64,000 nucleotides of DNA from Actinoplanes sandaracinus (GCF_030009775.1 NZ_JASCTH010000005.1:1-64000); one strand, 5' to 3'. Positions 44,948-55,404 are shown, counted from the stretch's first letter. Notes: generated from the letters alone by a model not told the origin. Translations and numbers: made by a program.

Positions 44948-47205
44948 AGCGCGCCGTGGAAGGTACGGGAGATGACGTCGGCCTGCTGCTCCCTGGTCAG
45001 CCGGACGAAGTTGACCGCGTAACCGGAGACCCGGATGGTCAGTTGCGGATAGTTCTCCGGGTGCGCCATCGCGTCTTCGAGGGTGGCCCGGTCGAGCACG
45101 TTGACGTTCATGTGGAAGCCCCCGGTGGCGGTGTAGCCGTCGAGCACCCCGACGAGGTTGCGGACCTGTTCGTCACGGCCGTTGCCGAGGCCGTTCGGGG
45201 TGACCGTGGTGGTCAGCGAGATGCCGTCCAGCGCGTGCTCGTACGGCAGCTTCGCCACCGACAGCGCCGCGGCGACCATGCCGTGCGAGTCCCGGCCGTT
45301 CATCGGGTTCGCGCCAGGGGCGAACGGCTGCCCGGCCCGGCGGCCGTCGGGGGTGTTGCCGGTGTGTTTGCCGTAGACGACGTTCGACGTGATCGTCAGC
45401 ACCGACTGGGTGTGCACCGCGTCGCGGTAGGCCGGGTGCTTACGGATCTTGGCCATGAACGACTCGACCAGCGCCACCGCGATCGCGTCGACACGGTCGT
45501 CGTTGTTGCCGTACGCCGGGAAGCCGCCCTCGATCGTGTAGTCGACGACCAGGCCACGCTCGTCGCGGACCGGCCGGACGGTGGCGTGCTTGATCGCCGA
45601 CAGCGAGTCGGCGGCCACCGACAGGCCGGCGATCCCGCACGCCAGCGTGCGCAGGACGTCGGTGTCGTGCAGGGCCATCTCGATGCGCTCGTAGGCGTAC
45701 CGATCGTGCATGTAGTGAATGATGTTGAGAGCGTTGACGTAGGTCGCGGCCAGCCACTCCATCATCGTGTCGAACCGCCGGACGACGGTCTCGTAGTCGA
45801 GGACGTCACCGGTGAGCGGGGGCAGGGCGGGGCCGACCTGGGCGCCGGAGTTCTCGTCACGGCCGCCGTTGATCGCGTACAGCAGTGTCTTGGCCAGGTT
45901 GACGCGGGCGCCGAAGAACTGCATCTGCTTGCCGACCGCCATCGCCGACACGCAGCAGGCGATCGCGGTGTCGTCACCGAACCGGGGCCGCATCAACTCG
46001 TCGGACTCGTACTGGATGGCGCTGGTGTCGATCGACACTCTCGCGCAGAAGTCCTTGAACCCCTGGGGCAGCCGCGGCGACCAGAAGACGGTCAGGTTCG
46101 GCTCCGGCGCGGGACCGAGGTTGTACAGGGTCTGCAGGTACCGGAAGCTGGTCCGGGTCACCAACGGCCGGCCGTCGGCACCGATGCCGCCGATCGACTC
46201 GGTCACCCAGGTCGGGTCCCCGGAGAACAACTCGTCGTACTCGGGGGTGCGCAGGAACCGCACGATCCGCAGCTTGATCACGAAGTCGTCGACGAGCTCC
46301 TGCGCCTGCTCCTCGGTGAGCCGGCCCTCGGCGAGGTCACGCTGCAGGTAGATGTCGACGAACGTGGAGGTGCGGCCCAGCGACATCGCCGCGCCGTTCT
46401 GTTCCTTCACCGCGGCCAGATACGCGAAGTACAGCCACTGGATCGCCTCACGACCGGTGGTCGCGGGCGCGGAGATGTCGTAGCCGTAGCTCGCGGCCAT
46501 CTGCTTGAGCTCGTCCAGAGCCCGGATCTGCTCGGACAGTTCCTCACGCCGGCGGATGGTGTCCTCGGACATCGGCGCCACGGCGCACGCGTCCTTGTCG
46601 GCCTGCTTCGCGGCGATCAGAGCGTCGACGCCGTACAGCGCGACCCGCCGGTAGTCGCCGATGATGCGGCCCCGCCCGTACGCGTCCGGCAGACCGGTGA
46701 TGAGGTGTGACTTGCGTGCGGCGAGGATGTCGGGGGTGTAGGCGTCGAACACGCCGGCGTTGTGGGTCTTGCGGTACTTGGTGAAGATCTCCGCGACGGC
46801 CGGGTCGGGCGCGTACCCGTACGCCTTCAAGCCGCCCTCGACCATCCGCCAGCCACCGTTCGCAATGATGGCCCGGCGCAGCGGCGCGTCGGTCTGCAGC
46901 CCGACGATCAGCTCCGCGGCCTCGTCGATGTAGCCGGGCCGGTGGCTGGTGATCGTCGACGGCGTGACCGCGTCCACATCGTAGATGCCGCGCTCGCGCT
47001 CCGCCGGGAACATCGCCGACAGCTTGGCCCAGATGCCCCTGGTGCGGTCGGTCGGCCCGGCCAGGAACGCGGCGTCACCGGTGTACGGCTGGTAGTTCGC
47101 CTGGATGAAGTCACGTACGGCAACACCGGCCCGCCAGGCGTCACCGGCGAATCCGCGCCACGGGTCCCGGCTGGTGGCGGTCGCGCCGAGAACGGATGCG
47201 CTCAT
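44944..47205 (-). CDS. pflB: Formate C-acetyltransferase (pyruvate formate-lyase)
   Basis: The 753-residue enzyme turns pyruvate and CoA into acetyl-CoA and formate. The adjacent catalytic Cys pair is in [20 protein letters not shown], and the glycyl-radical site is [13 protein letters not shown], 29 residues from the end, as in E. coli PflB. The radical form breaks in oxygen, so the enzyme points to growth or survival without air, which is rare in actinomycetes. The ATG at 47205 follows CTGGAGACTG. pflA overlaps its 3' end. Candidate DosR-like sites upstream are weak (47320-47333). Formate produced could feed a formate dehydrogenase, not seen here. Confidence 0.95.
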   Translation of the reverse strand: MSASVLGATATSRDPWRGFAGDAWRAGVAVRDFIQANYQPYTGDAAFLAGPTDRTRGIWAKLSAMFPAERERGIYDVDAVTPSTITSHRPGYIDEAAELIVGLQTDAPLRRAIIANGGWRMVEGGLKAYGYAPDPAVAEIFTKYRKTHNAGVFDAYTPDILAARKSHLITGLPDAYGRGRIIGDYRRVALYGVDALIAAKQADKDACAVAPMSEDTIRRREELSEQIRALDELKQMAASYGYDISAPATTGREAIQWLYFAYLAAVKEQNGAAMSLGRTSTFVDIYLQRDLAEGRLTEEQAQELVDDFVIKLRIVRFLRTPEYDELFSGDPTWVTESIGGIGADGRPLVTRTSFRYLQTLYNLGPAPEPNLTVFWSPRLPQGFKDFCARVSIDTSAIQYESDELMRPRFGDDTAIACCVSAMAVGKQMQFFGARVNLAKTLLYAINGGRDENSGAQVGPALPPLTGDVLDYETVVRRFDTMMEWLAATYVNALNIIHYMHDRYAYERIEMALHDTDVLRTLACGIAGLSVAADSLSAIKHATVRPVRDERGLVVDYTIEGGFPAYGNNDDRVDAIAVALVESFMAKIRKHPAYRDAVHTQSVLTITSNVVYGKHTGNTPDGRRAGQPFAPGANPMNGRDSHGMVAAALSVAKLPYEHALDGISLTTTVTPNGLGNGRDEQVRNLVGVLDGYTATGGFHMNVNVLDRATLEDAMAHPENYPQLTIRVSGYAVNFVRLTREQQADVISRTFHGAL

Positions 47206-47319
47206 GTCAGTCTCCAGGTCGTGTAGTGAGGAACCGGGCGCCGCAGCGGCCTGCTACGTCGTGACCGGTAGGTGATGGCCTCTCACCTTCAGATTTCCTG
47301 ACCGCCGCCACGTCGCACA

Positions 47320-47333
47320 GGGTCTTAGTGCTC
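47320..47333. promoter_or_regulatory. Weak DosR-like site, GGGTC-TTAG-TGCTC
   Basis: The left half GGGTC is intact, the right half degenerate. It is 115 bases upstream of pflB. A second partial site lies at 47342-47356. Control of pflB by the DosR-like protein is thus less certain than for the other units. Confidence 0.3.
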
Positions 47334-47396
47334 GGTTCGCAGGGTCGATTTTCCGGAGAAGGCGCTGCAGCCCTCAGGCCGATCGGCGGGGTTCGG

Positions 47397-48143
47397 TCAG
47401 CGCCGGGTGGACGCCGGGTGGAGACCGGCCTCGCGGACGGCGGCGGGTGTGGGTTGTGCCGCCGGTGCCGGGCCGCGGCGGCCACGGTAGACGACGTAGG
47501 GACGCCACAGGTAGGCGAGCGGCGCGGACCACACGTGCACGAGGCGGGTGAACGGCCAGAGTGCGAGGAAGAGGAATCCACCGAGGGCGTGCAGTTGGAA
47601 GACCAGCGGCGCGCCGGTCATCAGCGCGGGGTCGGGCTGGAACCAGAAGACGCCGCGGAACCAGACCGCGATCGTCTCCCGGTAGTCGTACCCCTCACCG
47701 AACAGGTTGATCACAACGGTTCCGCTCATGCCGAGCACCACCATCGCGGTCAGGGCCGCATACAGCACCTTGTCCATGGTCGTGGTCACCCGCCGGATCC
47801 GGCCGCTGACGAACCTCCGTGCGATCAGCAGCGCCAGGCCGGCGACCAGCATGACGCCGGTGATGGTGCCGCCGGTGACCGACACGACGTGGTAGGTGTG
47901 TTCGGAGATCCCGATCGCCTCGGTCAGTGTCGCCGGGATGAGCAGGCCCATCGCGTGGCCGCCGATCACCCCGAAGGCGCCCAGGTGGAACAGCGGCGAA
48001 CCGAGCCGCAGCAGCCGGCTTTCGAGCAGTTGGCTGGTGTGAGTGGTCCATCCGAACTGGTCGTGCCGCCAGCGCCAAACGTGCCCCGCGACGAATACCG
48101 CGAGACAGGCGTAGGGCAGGGCGATCCAGAGCAGGGTGCTCAT
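47397..48143 (-). CDS. narI: Nitrate reductase gamma subunit (cytochrome b)
   Basis: The 248-residue protein has five membrane spans (first LLWIALPYACLAVFVAGHVW) and His residues in spans 2 and 5 (SPLFHLGAFGVIGGHAMGLL; VFQLHALGGF and FTRLVHVW), which hold the two b haems. It takes electrons from menaquinol and passes them to NarH, with proton release outside. The length is close to the usual 225-250 residues, with a Pro/Ala-rich C-terminal tail. The ATG at 48143 overlaps the narJ stop by four bases. Confidence 0.92.
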   Translation of the reverse strand: MSTLLWIALPYACLAVFVAGHVWRWRHDQFGWTTHTSQLLESRLLRLGSPLFHLGAFGVIGGHAMGLLIPATLTEAIGISEHTYHVVSVTGGTITGVMLVAGLALLIARRFVSGRIRRVTTTMDKVLYAALTAMVVLGMSGTVVINLFGEGYDYRETIAVWFRGVFWFQPDPALMTGAPLVFQLHALGGFLFLALWPFTRLVHVWSAPLAYLWRPYVVYRGRRGPAPAAQPTPAAVREAGLHPASTRR

Positions 48144-48802
48144 CGTGAGACCTCCGCGGAGGAGCAGGCGGGGTAAGGGGAAAGGTCCGGGCCGAGGCCG
48201 ACGCTGTCGAGACCCACGGCTTCCACCGGCGGGCCCTCGGAGGCGAGCGCCGACACGGCGGCGCGGTCGGCGTCGGTGAGATCGGGCAGGGCGGCGCAGA
48301 CCGCGTCCAGGATCAGCGCGTACGGCGTACTCGTTTCGTGCAGGGCCGCGCGAAGGAGTTCGATGCCTTGCCGATGCTGGCGCAGCGGGGCCTCCCCGTC
48401 GCCGGGTCCCACCGTCGCCGCGAATTCCAGGACGACCGGCAGCAGGTCGGGCAGTTCCCCGTCGGCGAGGTGGAGCCCCTGGGCGCGGTAGCGCTGCTTG
48501 AGCATGAGCAGCGCCATCCCCCGTTTGCGGGTGTCGCCGTGCAGGTAGTAGGTGAGGTAGAGCCCGGAACGCCGGCGCAGGTCGAAGGTCTCGACGTAGT
48601 GTCGCTGAGCCTCGATCGGGGTGGCGGCGATCAGCCACTCGACGAAGCCCTCGATCCCGTCGATGCCGGCGGCGGCCTCGCGTAGTTCCGGGCCGGCGGC
48701 GAGCAGTTCGGCGTCCGGATAGGTGAGCAGCAGTGACGCGAGCTGGAAGGTCCGGGCCCGGTCGGCGGCGGGCACGGGCCCGGCGGTGAGGCGGGCGCTC
48801 AT
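48140..48802 (-). CDS. narJ: Nitrate reductase assembly chaperone
   Basis: The 220-residue protein fits NarJ: RTFQLASLLLTYPDAELLAA at the start, then YVETFDLRRRSGLYLTYYLH and GDTRKRGMALLMLKQRYR. NarJ binds the NarG N-terminus and checks cofactor and haem insertion before membrane attachment. It is not part of the final complex. The start overlaps narH by four bases and the end overlaps narI by four bases, so all are tightly coupled. Confidence 0.92.
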   Translation of the reverse strand: MSARLTAGPVPAADRARTFQLASLLLTYPDAELLAAGPELREAAAGIDGIEGFVEWLIAATPIEAQRHYVETFDLRRRSGLYLTYYLHGDTRKRGMALLMLKQRYRAQGLHLADGELPDLLPVVLEFAATVGPGDGEAPLRQHRQGIELLRAALHETSTPYALILDAVCAALPDLTDADRAAVSALASEGPPVEAVGLDSVGLGPDLSPYPACSSAEVSR

Positions 48803-50409
48803 GACCGGCCCCGCATCGGGTTGATGGTCAGGCCCCGGCGTCCGTCACCGCGCCGGGAGAACAGGCCCGGCCGTCCCGGGCGCACTTCTTCGGCGTCGAC
48901 CAGGTGGAACCGCTCGACGGCGGCCTCGCCGCCCATGCCCGGCCCGCCCTCGCAGTCGAGGGAGCAGTCCGGCTGTGCGGCGGCCTGTGCCTCGAGGGCG
49001 GCGGCGTCCTTGGCGTGCGCGGCCGGGATCACGTACCGCTCGTCGTACTTGGCGATCGCGAGCAGCCGGTACATCGCCTCGACCTGGGCGCCGGTCATGC
49101 CGATGCCGTCCAGCAGTTCCTGGGCCACCGTCCCGTCCAGGGTCCGGGCCCGCATGTATGAGCGCATGGCCGCCAGCTTCATCAGGACCCCACCGGCGGC
49201 TTCGGCGTCGCCCGCGGTGAACAGCGAGGCCAGGTACTCCACGGGGATCCGCAAGTCCTGGATGGTGTGGAAGACGTCGTCGGCATCGCTGTCGTCACGA
49301 CCGGCCGCGCCGACGGCGTCGAGCACCGGCGACAGTGGCGGCACGTACCAGACCATCGGCAGCGTCCGGTACTCCGGGTGCAACGGCAACGCGATCCGGT
49401 ATTCGGAGATCAGCTTCCAGACCGGCGAAGCTTGGGCGGCCTCGATCCACTCGTCCGGATGGCCGGCGTCGCGCGCCGCCCGCTGCACCGACTCGTCGAA
49501 CGGGTCGAGGAAGACGGCACGCTGCGCGTCCAGCAACTCGGACTCGGGCACCGACGCGGCGGCCAGGACGGCGTCCTCGTCGTACCAGAGAATGCCCAGG
49601 TAGCGCAGGCGGCCGACGCAGGTCTCGGAACAGATGGTCGGCTGCCCCGCCTCGATGCGGGGAAAGCAGAGGGTGCACTTCTCGGCCTTGCCGGTGGCGT
49701 GGTTGACGTAGACCTTCTTGTACGGACACGCCGACACGCACATCCGCCAGCCCCGGCACCGGTCCTGGTCGACCAGGACGATGCCGTCCTCCTCGCGCTT
49801 GTACATGGCGCCGGACGGGCAGGCCGAGACGCAGGCGGGGTTGAGGCAGTGCTCGCAGATCCGGGGCAGGTGGAACATGAAGGTCTTCTCGAACTCGAAC
49901 TTCACCTTGGCGGCGGCCTCGGCCGGCATCCGCGCGATGTTCGGGTCCTCGGCGAAGGTGTTCCCGCCGAGGGAGTCCTCCCAGTTCGCTCCCCACTCGA
50001 TCTTCATGGGCTCACCGGTCAGCGCCGAGTACGGCTTCTTGACCGGGGTGTCGGTGAGCCCGGCCGGGGCGTTGACCAGGATGTCCTTGTCGAAGGTGGC
50101 CGGCTCGTAGTAGTCGTCGATGGTGGGCAGGTCCGGGTTCGCGAAGATCCGGCTGAGCCGTTTGACCCGGCCGCCGGAGCGCAGCACCAGGCGGCCTTTG
50201 CCGTCGAGTTTCCAGCCGCCCTTCCAGCGTTCCTGGTCCTCGTAGTGCTTCGGGTAGCCGATGCCCGGCTTGGTCTCGACGTTGTTGAACCAGACGTACT
50301 CGGTGCCCTCCCGGTTGGTCCAGGTCTGCTTGCAGGTGACCGAGCAGGTGTGGCAGCCGATGCACTTGTCCAGGTTCATCACCATGGCGACCTGCGCTCG
50401 AATGCGCAT
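48799..50409 (-). CDS. narH: Nitrate reductase beta subunit (iron-sulfur)
   Basis: The 536-residue electron-transfer subunit has four Cys groups for one 3Fe-4S and three 4Fe-4S clusters: CIGCHTCSVTCKQTW near the N-terminus, CEHCLNPACVSACPSG, CRGWRMCVSACPYKK with the Trp that marks the 3Fe-4S site, and CTLCFPRIEAGQPTICSETC. It links NarI to NarG on the inner face of the membrane. The ATG at 50409 overlaps the last base of the narG stop. Length is in the usual range (about 480-560). Confidence 0.94.
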   Translation of the reverse strand: MRIRAQVAMVMNLDKCIGCHTCSVTCKQTWTNREGTEYVWFNNVETKPGIGYPKHYEDQERWKGGWKLDGKGRLVLRSGGRVKRLSRIFANPDLPTIDDYYEPATFDKDILVNAPAGLTDTPVKKPYSALTGEPMKIEWGANWEDSLGGNTFAEDPNIARMPAEAAAKVKFEFEKTFMFHLPRICEHCLNPACVSACPSGAMYKREEDGIVLVDQDRCRGWRMCVSACPYKKVYVNHATGKAEKCTLCFPRIEAGQPTICSETCVGRLRYLGILWYDEDAVLAAASVPESELLDAQRAVFLDPFDESVQRAARDAGHPDEWIEAAQASPVWKLISEYRIALPLHPEYRTLPMVWYVPPLSPVLDAVGAAGRDDSDADDVFHTIQDLRIPVEYLASLFTAGDAEAAGGVLMKLAAMRSYMRARTLDGTVAQELLDGIGMTGAQVEAMYRLLAIAKYDERYVIPAAHAKDAAALEAQAAAQPDCSLDCEGGPGMGGEAAVERFHLVDAEEVRPGRPGLFSRRGDGRRGLTINPMRGRS

Positions 50410-53400
50410 CAGTACTGCACCTCCTGCGTGCGGCGGCGGATCACGGTGATCTCGTCGCGCTGGCTGCCGATCGGGCCGTAGTAGTTGAAGGCGAAGGTGA
50501 GCTGGGCGTGCCCACCGGCCAGGTGGGTCGGTTTGATCAGCAGCCGGGTCATCGAGTTGTGGTAGCCGCCGCGTCTGCCCGACTTCTCGGCCTTGGGGAC
50601 GTTCACCGTGCGTTCGGGCGAGTGGTACTGGAAGACGGTGCCCTCGGGCATCCGGTGGGACACCACGGCGCGGGCGACGACGACGCCGTTGCGGTTGTGG
50701 GCCTCGATCCAGTCGTTGTCGGCCACACCGATCTTCGCGGCGTCCTGGCCGCTCATCCAGATCACCGGGCCACCCCGCGACAGCGCCAGCATCAGCTCGT
50801 TGTCGTGGTACATCGAGTGGATCGACCATTTGGCGTGCGGGGTCAGGAACCGTACGGTCACTCCCCCGTCGACGGCGTCGCCGGGCTTGCCGAAGTGCCG
50901 GGCCATGTTGAGCGGTGGCCGGAAGGCCGGTAGCTGTTCACCGAGTTCGGCCACCCAGTCGTGTTCGACGAAGAAGTGCTGGCGGCCGGTGATCGTGTGC
51001 CACGGCTTGAGCCGTTCCACGTTGATCGTGAACGGTGAGTAGCGGCGGCCGTTCTTCTCCGAGCCGGACCATTCCGGGCTGGTGAAGACCGGCCGCGGTC
51101 CTTCCTGCGTCTCGGCATAGCTGATCCGGTCGTTCTCGTGTCCCTCGATCAGGTCCACGAAGGGCCGCCCGGTGCGTTTCTCCAGTTCGGTGAAGCCAGC
51201 CTGTGCCAGCCGTCCGTTCGTGGTGCCGGAGAAGGCCAGGATCGCCTCGCACATCCGGTCGGCGGTGGCCAGTGAGGGCCGGCCGCCGATCACCCCGTTC
51301 TGGTGCTTCAGGTATTCGATCTCCGGTTTCACGTCGACCGTGATCGCCTTCGTCGTGGTCCCGAGTTTGTCGAGCAGCGGGCCGACCGTGCGCATCTTCT
51401 TCCCGAGCAGCGTGTAGTCCCGCTCGATCTCGATCAGTTTCGGCATGGTCCGGCCCGGCACCGGATCGCACTCGCCGGACTTCCAGTCGCGGACCCGGCC
51501 GCTCGGCATGGCCAGCTCGTCCGGGGTGTCGTGCTGCAGCGGGGCGGCGAGCACGTCCGTCCGCACGCCGAGGTGGGTGACGGCCAGCTCGCTGACCTTG
51601 TCGGCCAGAGCGAGGAAGGTGTCGTAGTCGGTGTGCGCGTCGCCGGCCGGTTCGACGGCCGGACTGAACGCGTGCACGAACGGATGCATGTCGGTGGTGG
51701 AGATGTCGTGCTTCTCGTACCAGGTCGCGGCCGGCAGGACCAGGTCGGCGTGCAGACCGGTGTTGGTCATCCGGAAGTCGATCGTGGTGAGCAGGTCGAG
51801 CTTGCCGATCGGCGCCTCGTCGCGCCAGGTGACGTCGCGGGGGCGGTGTCCCGGCTCGCACTCGCTCGCGGAAGCGGCGCCCTCGACGCCGAGCAGATGA
51901 CGCATGAAGTACTCGTTGCCCTTGCCGGACGAGCCGAGCAGGTTGGCCCGCCACAGGGTGAGGCAACGCGGGAAATTGGCCGGGTCGTCCGGGTCCTCGG
52001 CCACCGGTTTGAGCGTCCCGTTGCGCAGCGACGTGACGATGTGCTCGGCCACCGGCACACCGGCGGCCGCGGCCTCATCGGTCAGGTCCAAGGGGTTGCG
52101 GTTGAAGAACGGGTGGCCCGGGCTCCATCCCATCCGCTGAGCGGCGGCGACGGTGTCGGCGAACGCCATGCCGGCGAAGCGGCCGGTGCCCAGCGGCGAG
52201 GAGAGCTCGTCGGCCGGGATCCGCTCGTAGCGCCACTGGTCGGTGTGCAGGTACCAGAACGGGGTGCTGGCCTGGTGCCGCATCGGCCGCTGCCAGTCGA
52301 AGGCGAAGCTCATGTGCTGCTGGCCGGTGATGGGACGGGCCTTCTCCTGGCCGACGTAATGCGCCCAGCCGCCGCCGTTGACGCCCTGACAGCCGGTCAG
52401 CGTGACCAGCGAGATGAAAGCCCGATACGTCATGTCGGAGTGGAACCACTGATTCGCCCCGGCGCCCAGGACGATCATCGACCGGCCGTTGCTGCGTTCG
52501 GCGTTGCGGGCGAATTCACGCCCGATCCGGGTGGCCAGCATCGCCGGCACGCCGGTGATCCGCTCCTGCCAGGCCGGGGTGTTCGGTGACTCCGCGTCGG
52601 CGTAGCCGAGCGGCCACTCACCCGGCAGCTCGCCCCGGCGCACTCCGTACTGGGCCATCACCAGGTCGAAGACCGTGGTGACGGCGTGACCGGCGATCCA
52701 GCGGATCGGCACGCCGCGGCGGATCGTGGTACCGCCCTCGGTCTCGCCGACATCGAACCGGGCCAGGTCGATCTCGACGGCCTCGCCCGCGGGGTCCAGG
52801 CCGATCGCCGGGACGACGTCGCCGAGGTCGAGGTTCCAACGGCCTTCGCCGTCGCCGGCGTACCGGAAGCCCAGCGAGCCGTTCGGGACGACCGGGTCCC
52901 CGGTCCGTTCGTCGATCAGGACCGTCTTGTGTTCACCGCCGGTCTCGCCGAGATCGGCGGCGGTGAAGAAGCGGTCCGCCGCCCACGCGTCGCCGGTGCT
53001 CCGCAGGGTAACCAGAAACGGCAGGTCGGTGTACTTGCGGACGTAGTCGGTGAAGTACGGCACCTGACGGTCACGGAAGAATTCGGTCAGCACGACATGA
53101 CCCATCGCCATCGCGAGCGCGCCGTCCGTGCCTGGATGTGGGGCCAGCCAGTCGTCGGCGAACTTGACGTTGTCGGCGTAGTCCGGGCTCACCGCGACGA
53201 CCTTGGTTCCCTTGTAGCGGGCCTCGGCCAGGAAATGCGCGTCCGGCGTGCGCGTCACCGGGATGTTCGAGCCCCACATCATCAGATACGTGGCGTTCCA
53301 CCAGTCGCCGGCCTCGGGCACGTCGGTCTGGTCACCCCAGATCTGCGGCGAGGCGATCGGCAGGTCCGCGTACCAGTCGTAGAAGCTGAGCAGGGTGCCA

Positions 53401-54065
53401 CCGAGCAGCGCGTGGTAACGGGTGCCGGCCGCGAACGACGCCATCGACATCGCCGGAATCGGCGAGAACCCGACGACCCGGTCCGGGCCGTACGTCTTCG
53501 TCGTGTACACGTGCGCCGCGGCCATCATCTCGATCGCCTCGTCCCAGGTCGCCCGCACGAACCCACCGCGTCCCCGCTGCGCCTTGTAGGCTCGCGCCTT
53601 CAGCGGCGTCTCCACGATCTCGGCCCACGCGAGCACCGGGTCCCCGAGGCGCTGCCGCCCCTCACGGAACATCTCGGCCAGCACACCACGGACGTACGGG
53701 TGCCGCACTCGCGACGGTGAGTACTCGTACCAGGAGAAGGACGCGCCTCGCGGGCAGCCCCGCGGCTCGTAGTCCGGCGAGTCCGGCCCGGTCGTCGGGT
53801 AGTCGGTCGCCTGGTGCTCCCAGGTGATCAAACCGTCCTTGACGAAGACGTTCCACGAGCAGGACCCGGTGCAGTTGACGCCGTGGGTCGACCGGACGAC
53901 CTTGTCGTAGCGCCACCGGTCCCGGTAGAACGACTCCCAGTCGTTGTCGCCGAGCTGGTGCAGCGTTCGGCCGTGGTCGCCGACCGTCTCGCGCTTGAGG
54001 AAACGGCGGGCCGTGAGGAGCGATGCGGTGCCGGGAACGGCATCGGTCGCGGGTTCTGGTGACAC
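50409..54065 (-). CDS. narG: Respiratory nitrate reductase alpha subunit
   Basis: The catalytic subunit reduces nitrate to nitrite at a molybdenum bis-MGD centre. The FS0 cluster ligands are in STHGVNCTGSCSWN (His and Cys). The Mo-ligand Asp is in FYDWYADLPIASPQIWGDQT. The GTG start at 54065 is chosen because AAGGAG lies seven bases upstream and gives 1218 residues, close to the family norm of about 1230; an earlier ATG at 54194 would add a Pro-rich stretch without family likeness. There is no twin-Arg leader of cleaved type, which fits a cytoplasmic-facing enzyme. A DosR-like box lies 122 bases upstream and should drive narGHJI as one operon. Confidence 0.95.
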   Translation of the reverse strand: MSPEPATDAVPGTASLLTARRFLKRETVGDHGRTLHQLGDNDWESFYRDRWRYDKVVRSTHGVNCTGSCSWNVFVKDGLITWEHQATDYPTTGPDSPDYEPRGCPRGASFSWYEYSPSRVRHPYVRGVLAEMFREGRQRLGDPVLAWAEIVETPLKARAYKAQRGRGGFVRATWDEAIEMMAAAHVYTTKTYGPDRVVGFSPIPAMSMASFAAGTRYHALLGGTLLSFYDWYADLPIASPQIWGDQTDVPEAGDWWNATYLMMWGSNIPVTRTPDAHFLAEARYKGTKVVAVSPDYADNVKFADDWLAPHPGTDGALAMAMGHVVLTEFFRDRQVPYFTDYVRKYTDLPFLVTLRSTGDAWAADRFFTAADLGETGGEHKTVLIDERTGDPVVPNGSLGFRYAGDGEGRWNLDLGDVVPAIGLDPAGEAVEIDLARFDVGETEGGTTIRRGVPIRWIAGHAVTTVFDLVMAQYGVRRGELPGEWPLGYADAESPNTPAWQERITGVPAMLATRIGREFARNAERSNGRSMIVLGAGANQWFHSDMTYRAFISLVTLTGCQGVNGGGWAHYVGQEKARPITGQQHMSFAFDWQRPMRHQASTPFWYLHTDQWRYERIPADELSSPLGTGRFAGMAFADTVAAAQRMGWSPGHPFFNRNPLDLTDEAAAAGVPVAEHIVTSLRNGTLKPVAEDPDDPANFPRCLTLWRANLLGSSGKGNEYFMRHLLGVEGAASASECEPGHRPRDVTWRDEAPIGKLDLLTTIDFRMTNTGLHADLVLPAATWYEKHDISTTDMHPFVHAFSPAVEPAGDAHTDYDTFLALADKVSELAVTHLGVRTDVLAAPLQHDTPDELAMPSGRVRDWKSGECDPVPGRTMPKLIEIERDYTLLGKKMRTVGPLLDKLGTTTKAITVDVKPEIEYLKHQNGVIGGRPSLATADRMCEAILAFSGTTNGRLAQAGFTELEKRTGRPFVDLIEGHENDRISYAETQEGPRPVFTSPEWSGSEKNGRRYSPFTINVERLKPWHTITGRQHFFVEHDWVAELGEQLPAFRPPLNMARHFGKPGDAVDGGVTVRFLTPHAKWSIHSMYHDNELMLALSRGGPVIWMSGQDAAKIGVADNDWIEAHNRNGVVVARAVVSHRMPEGTVFQYHSPERTVNVPKAEKSGRRGGYHNSMTRLLIKPTHLAGGHAQLTFAFNYYGPIGSQRDEITVIRRRTQEVQY

Positions 54066-54186
54066 GGGGCCACTCCTTAGAGCGATGAACTTCGACGGCG
54101 AGACCGTCGGCGCCCGCGGTGGCGGGACTCGTTCAGCGTCGTCGGCCGGAGGCTGAAGATCAGGAGGACGTGGTCCCGAGCGCGGC

Positions 54187-54200
54187 GGGACCAAAGTCCT
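54187..54200. promoter_or_regulatory. DosR-like box, GGGAC-CAAA-GTCCT
   Basis: This site is closest to the known mycobacterial box GGGACTWWAGTCCC (12 of 14 positions). It is 122 bases upstream of the narG start and should serve the nar operon. Confidence 0.65.
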
Positions 54201-54278
54201 GACTCTGTCGTCCAGGAACAGTGAGCTGCTGTCTCGGCCGACGCCGTAGCGTCCTCGTGAGGGCTATGGCCGTTCTCC

Positions 54279-55161
54279 TCACCCGGAAGCCGAGATGAAC
54301 GTCCTCAGGAAGCTGACATGTGCCGTCGGCCCGCACTCAGGCCAGTGGTCTCTCCCCGGCGGTCGATGCGAAAGCGTGCGCGTCTGCACCACCTGCGGGA
54401 CGATTGACGAGGTGGTTCGCCACACCTGGGCGCCCTCCATGGTGAGGACCAGGATGGTCGGGTGCGGTTCGAACGCCTCGCCGGCGCGCCGCTGGGCCAG
54501 CGCCTCGGTGAAGTCACGCGTCGGTACGGATTCCAGCGCGTCCCAGGGGCCTGCCGCCCGCGAGGGGACACCGTCGTTCCGTACGCGATCGCCGGTCCAT
54601 CGGGCCAGCTCGTCACGGTAGCCCGGTCGCCGGCGCAGTCTTTCGTCCGCCAGACGAGCCAGGTGGAGAACGGCATCGCGGCCCGCGGGATTGGCCACGG
54701 CGAGCACGGCTCCCTCACGACGAGCAGCGTCGCGGAGCCGGTTCAGTGCCTCGCGCGGGACGGGTATCTGCGCGAAGGGCGACCGGTTGGTGTGCCGATA
54801 CGGGACAGCGGCGGCGAGCGTCTCCGCAGCCGGCGTGACCGGTGACGGCCGGCCGACGGTCACCCGCGCGACCAGGTCAGGCTCACCGGGGTCCGGGAAC
54901 AGCGTGTAGTCGGAGCGCAGACCGCTACGCCGGATCGCCAGACGCAACGTGAACAGGGCGGCGCCCACGCTGATCAGTTGTTCGCGCCCGTCCGGGTCCA
55001 GCACATGCAAGCGACGCGAACGCGTCGGCGTACACATCGACGAGTCCACCGTGAACCCGGAACCTCCACGGTTGGCTGTTGTGCAGGGACGGCGCGGCCG
55101 TCGCGGTGCACACGCAGCCGAGGAGGACCGCCCGCACCGGCGATGTGGCCGTGGTGGTCAT
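54279..55161 (-). pseudogene. Acg-like gene with a one-base frameshift
   Basis: The ATG at 55161 follows GAGGAGG. The first 45 residues show the Acg signature (TATAAPSLHNSQPWRFRVHG, then GLVDVYADA). Around 55019-55020 an extra base moves the frame; the other frame then gives SRRLHVLDPDGREQLISVGA and goes on to 54279 with PDLVARVTVGRPSPV. Without that base the product would have about 293 residues, a little short of the family norm near 330. The C-terminus is also atypical. It may be decayed, or a sequencing error may have broken it. The divergent box at 55405 lies 244 bases upstream. Confidence 0.75.
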
Positions 55162-55404
55162 CGTTGCCTCCTCAGGGAGCCTGCCGTAGGCCACGCGGCC
55201 GGTTCCGGAGAGCGGGACGCCGAACCGGCCCCGCCGGGAGCCGCCGTCCCGTCTCCACACCGGATCCAGCGGACTCACCCCCAGACTGTCGGGGCACGCC
55301 CGCCCTGCCCAGGGCCGTTGAACCCGATCACGCACCGGCTCGGTGCGCCACTTCTCGCAGCCTGCGCCGACGACCCCCGGCACGGACTGTGGGCACCGAC
55401 GGCC

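Noticed and set aside
50508..53720. Very long open frames antisense to narG
   Set aside because: They are mirror frames caused by high GC and strong codon bias of narG, with no start signal or known motif. The same applies to long frames opposite pflB, narK and ppdK.
55210..55235. GGGAC and GGCCCC near the Acg-like pseudogene start
   Set aside because: The spacing between the half-sites is far more than four bases, so it does not fit the motif.
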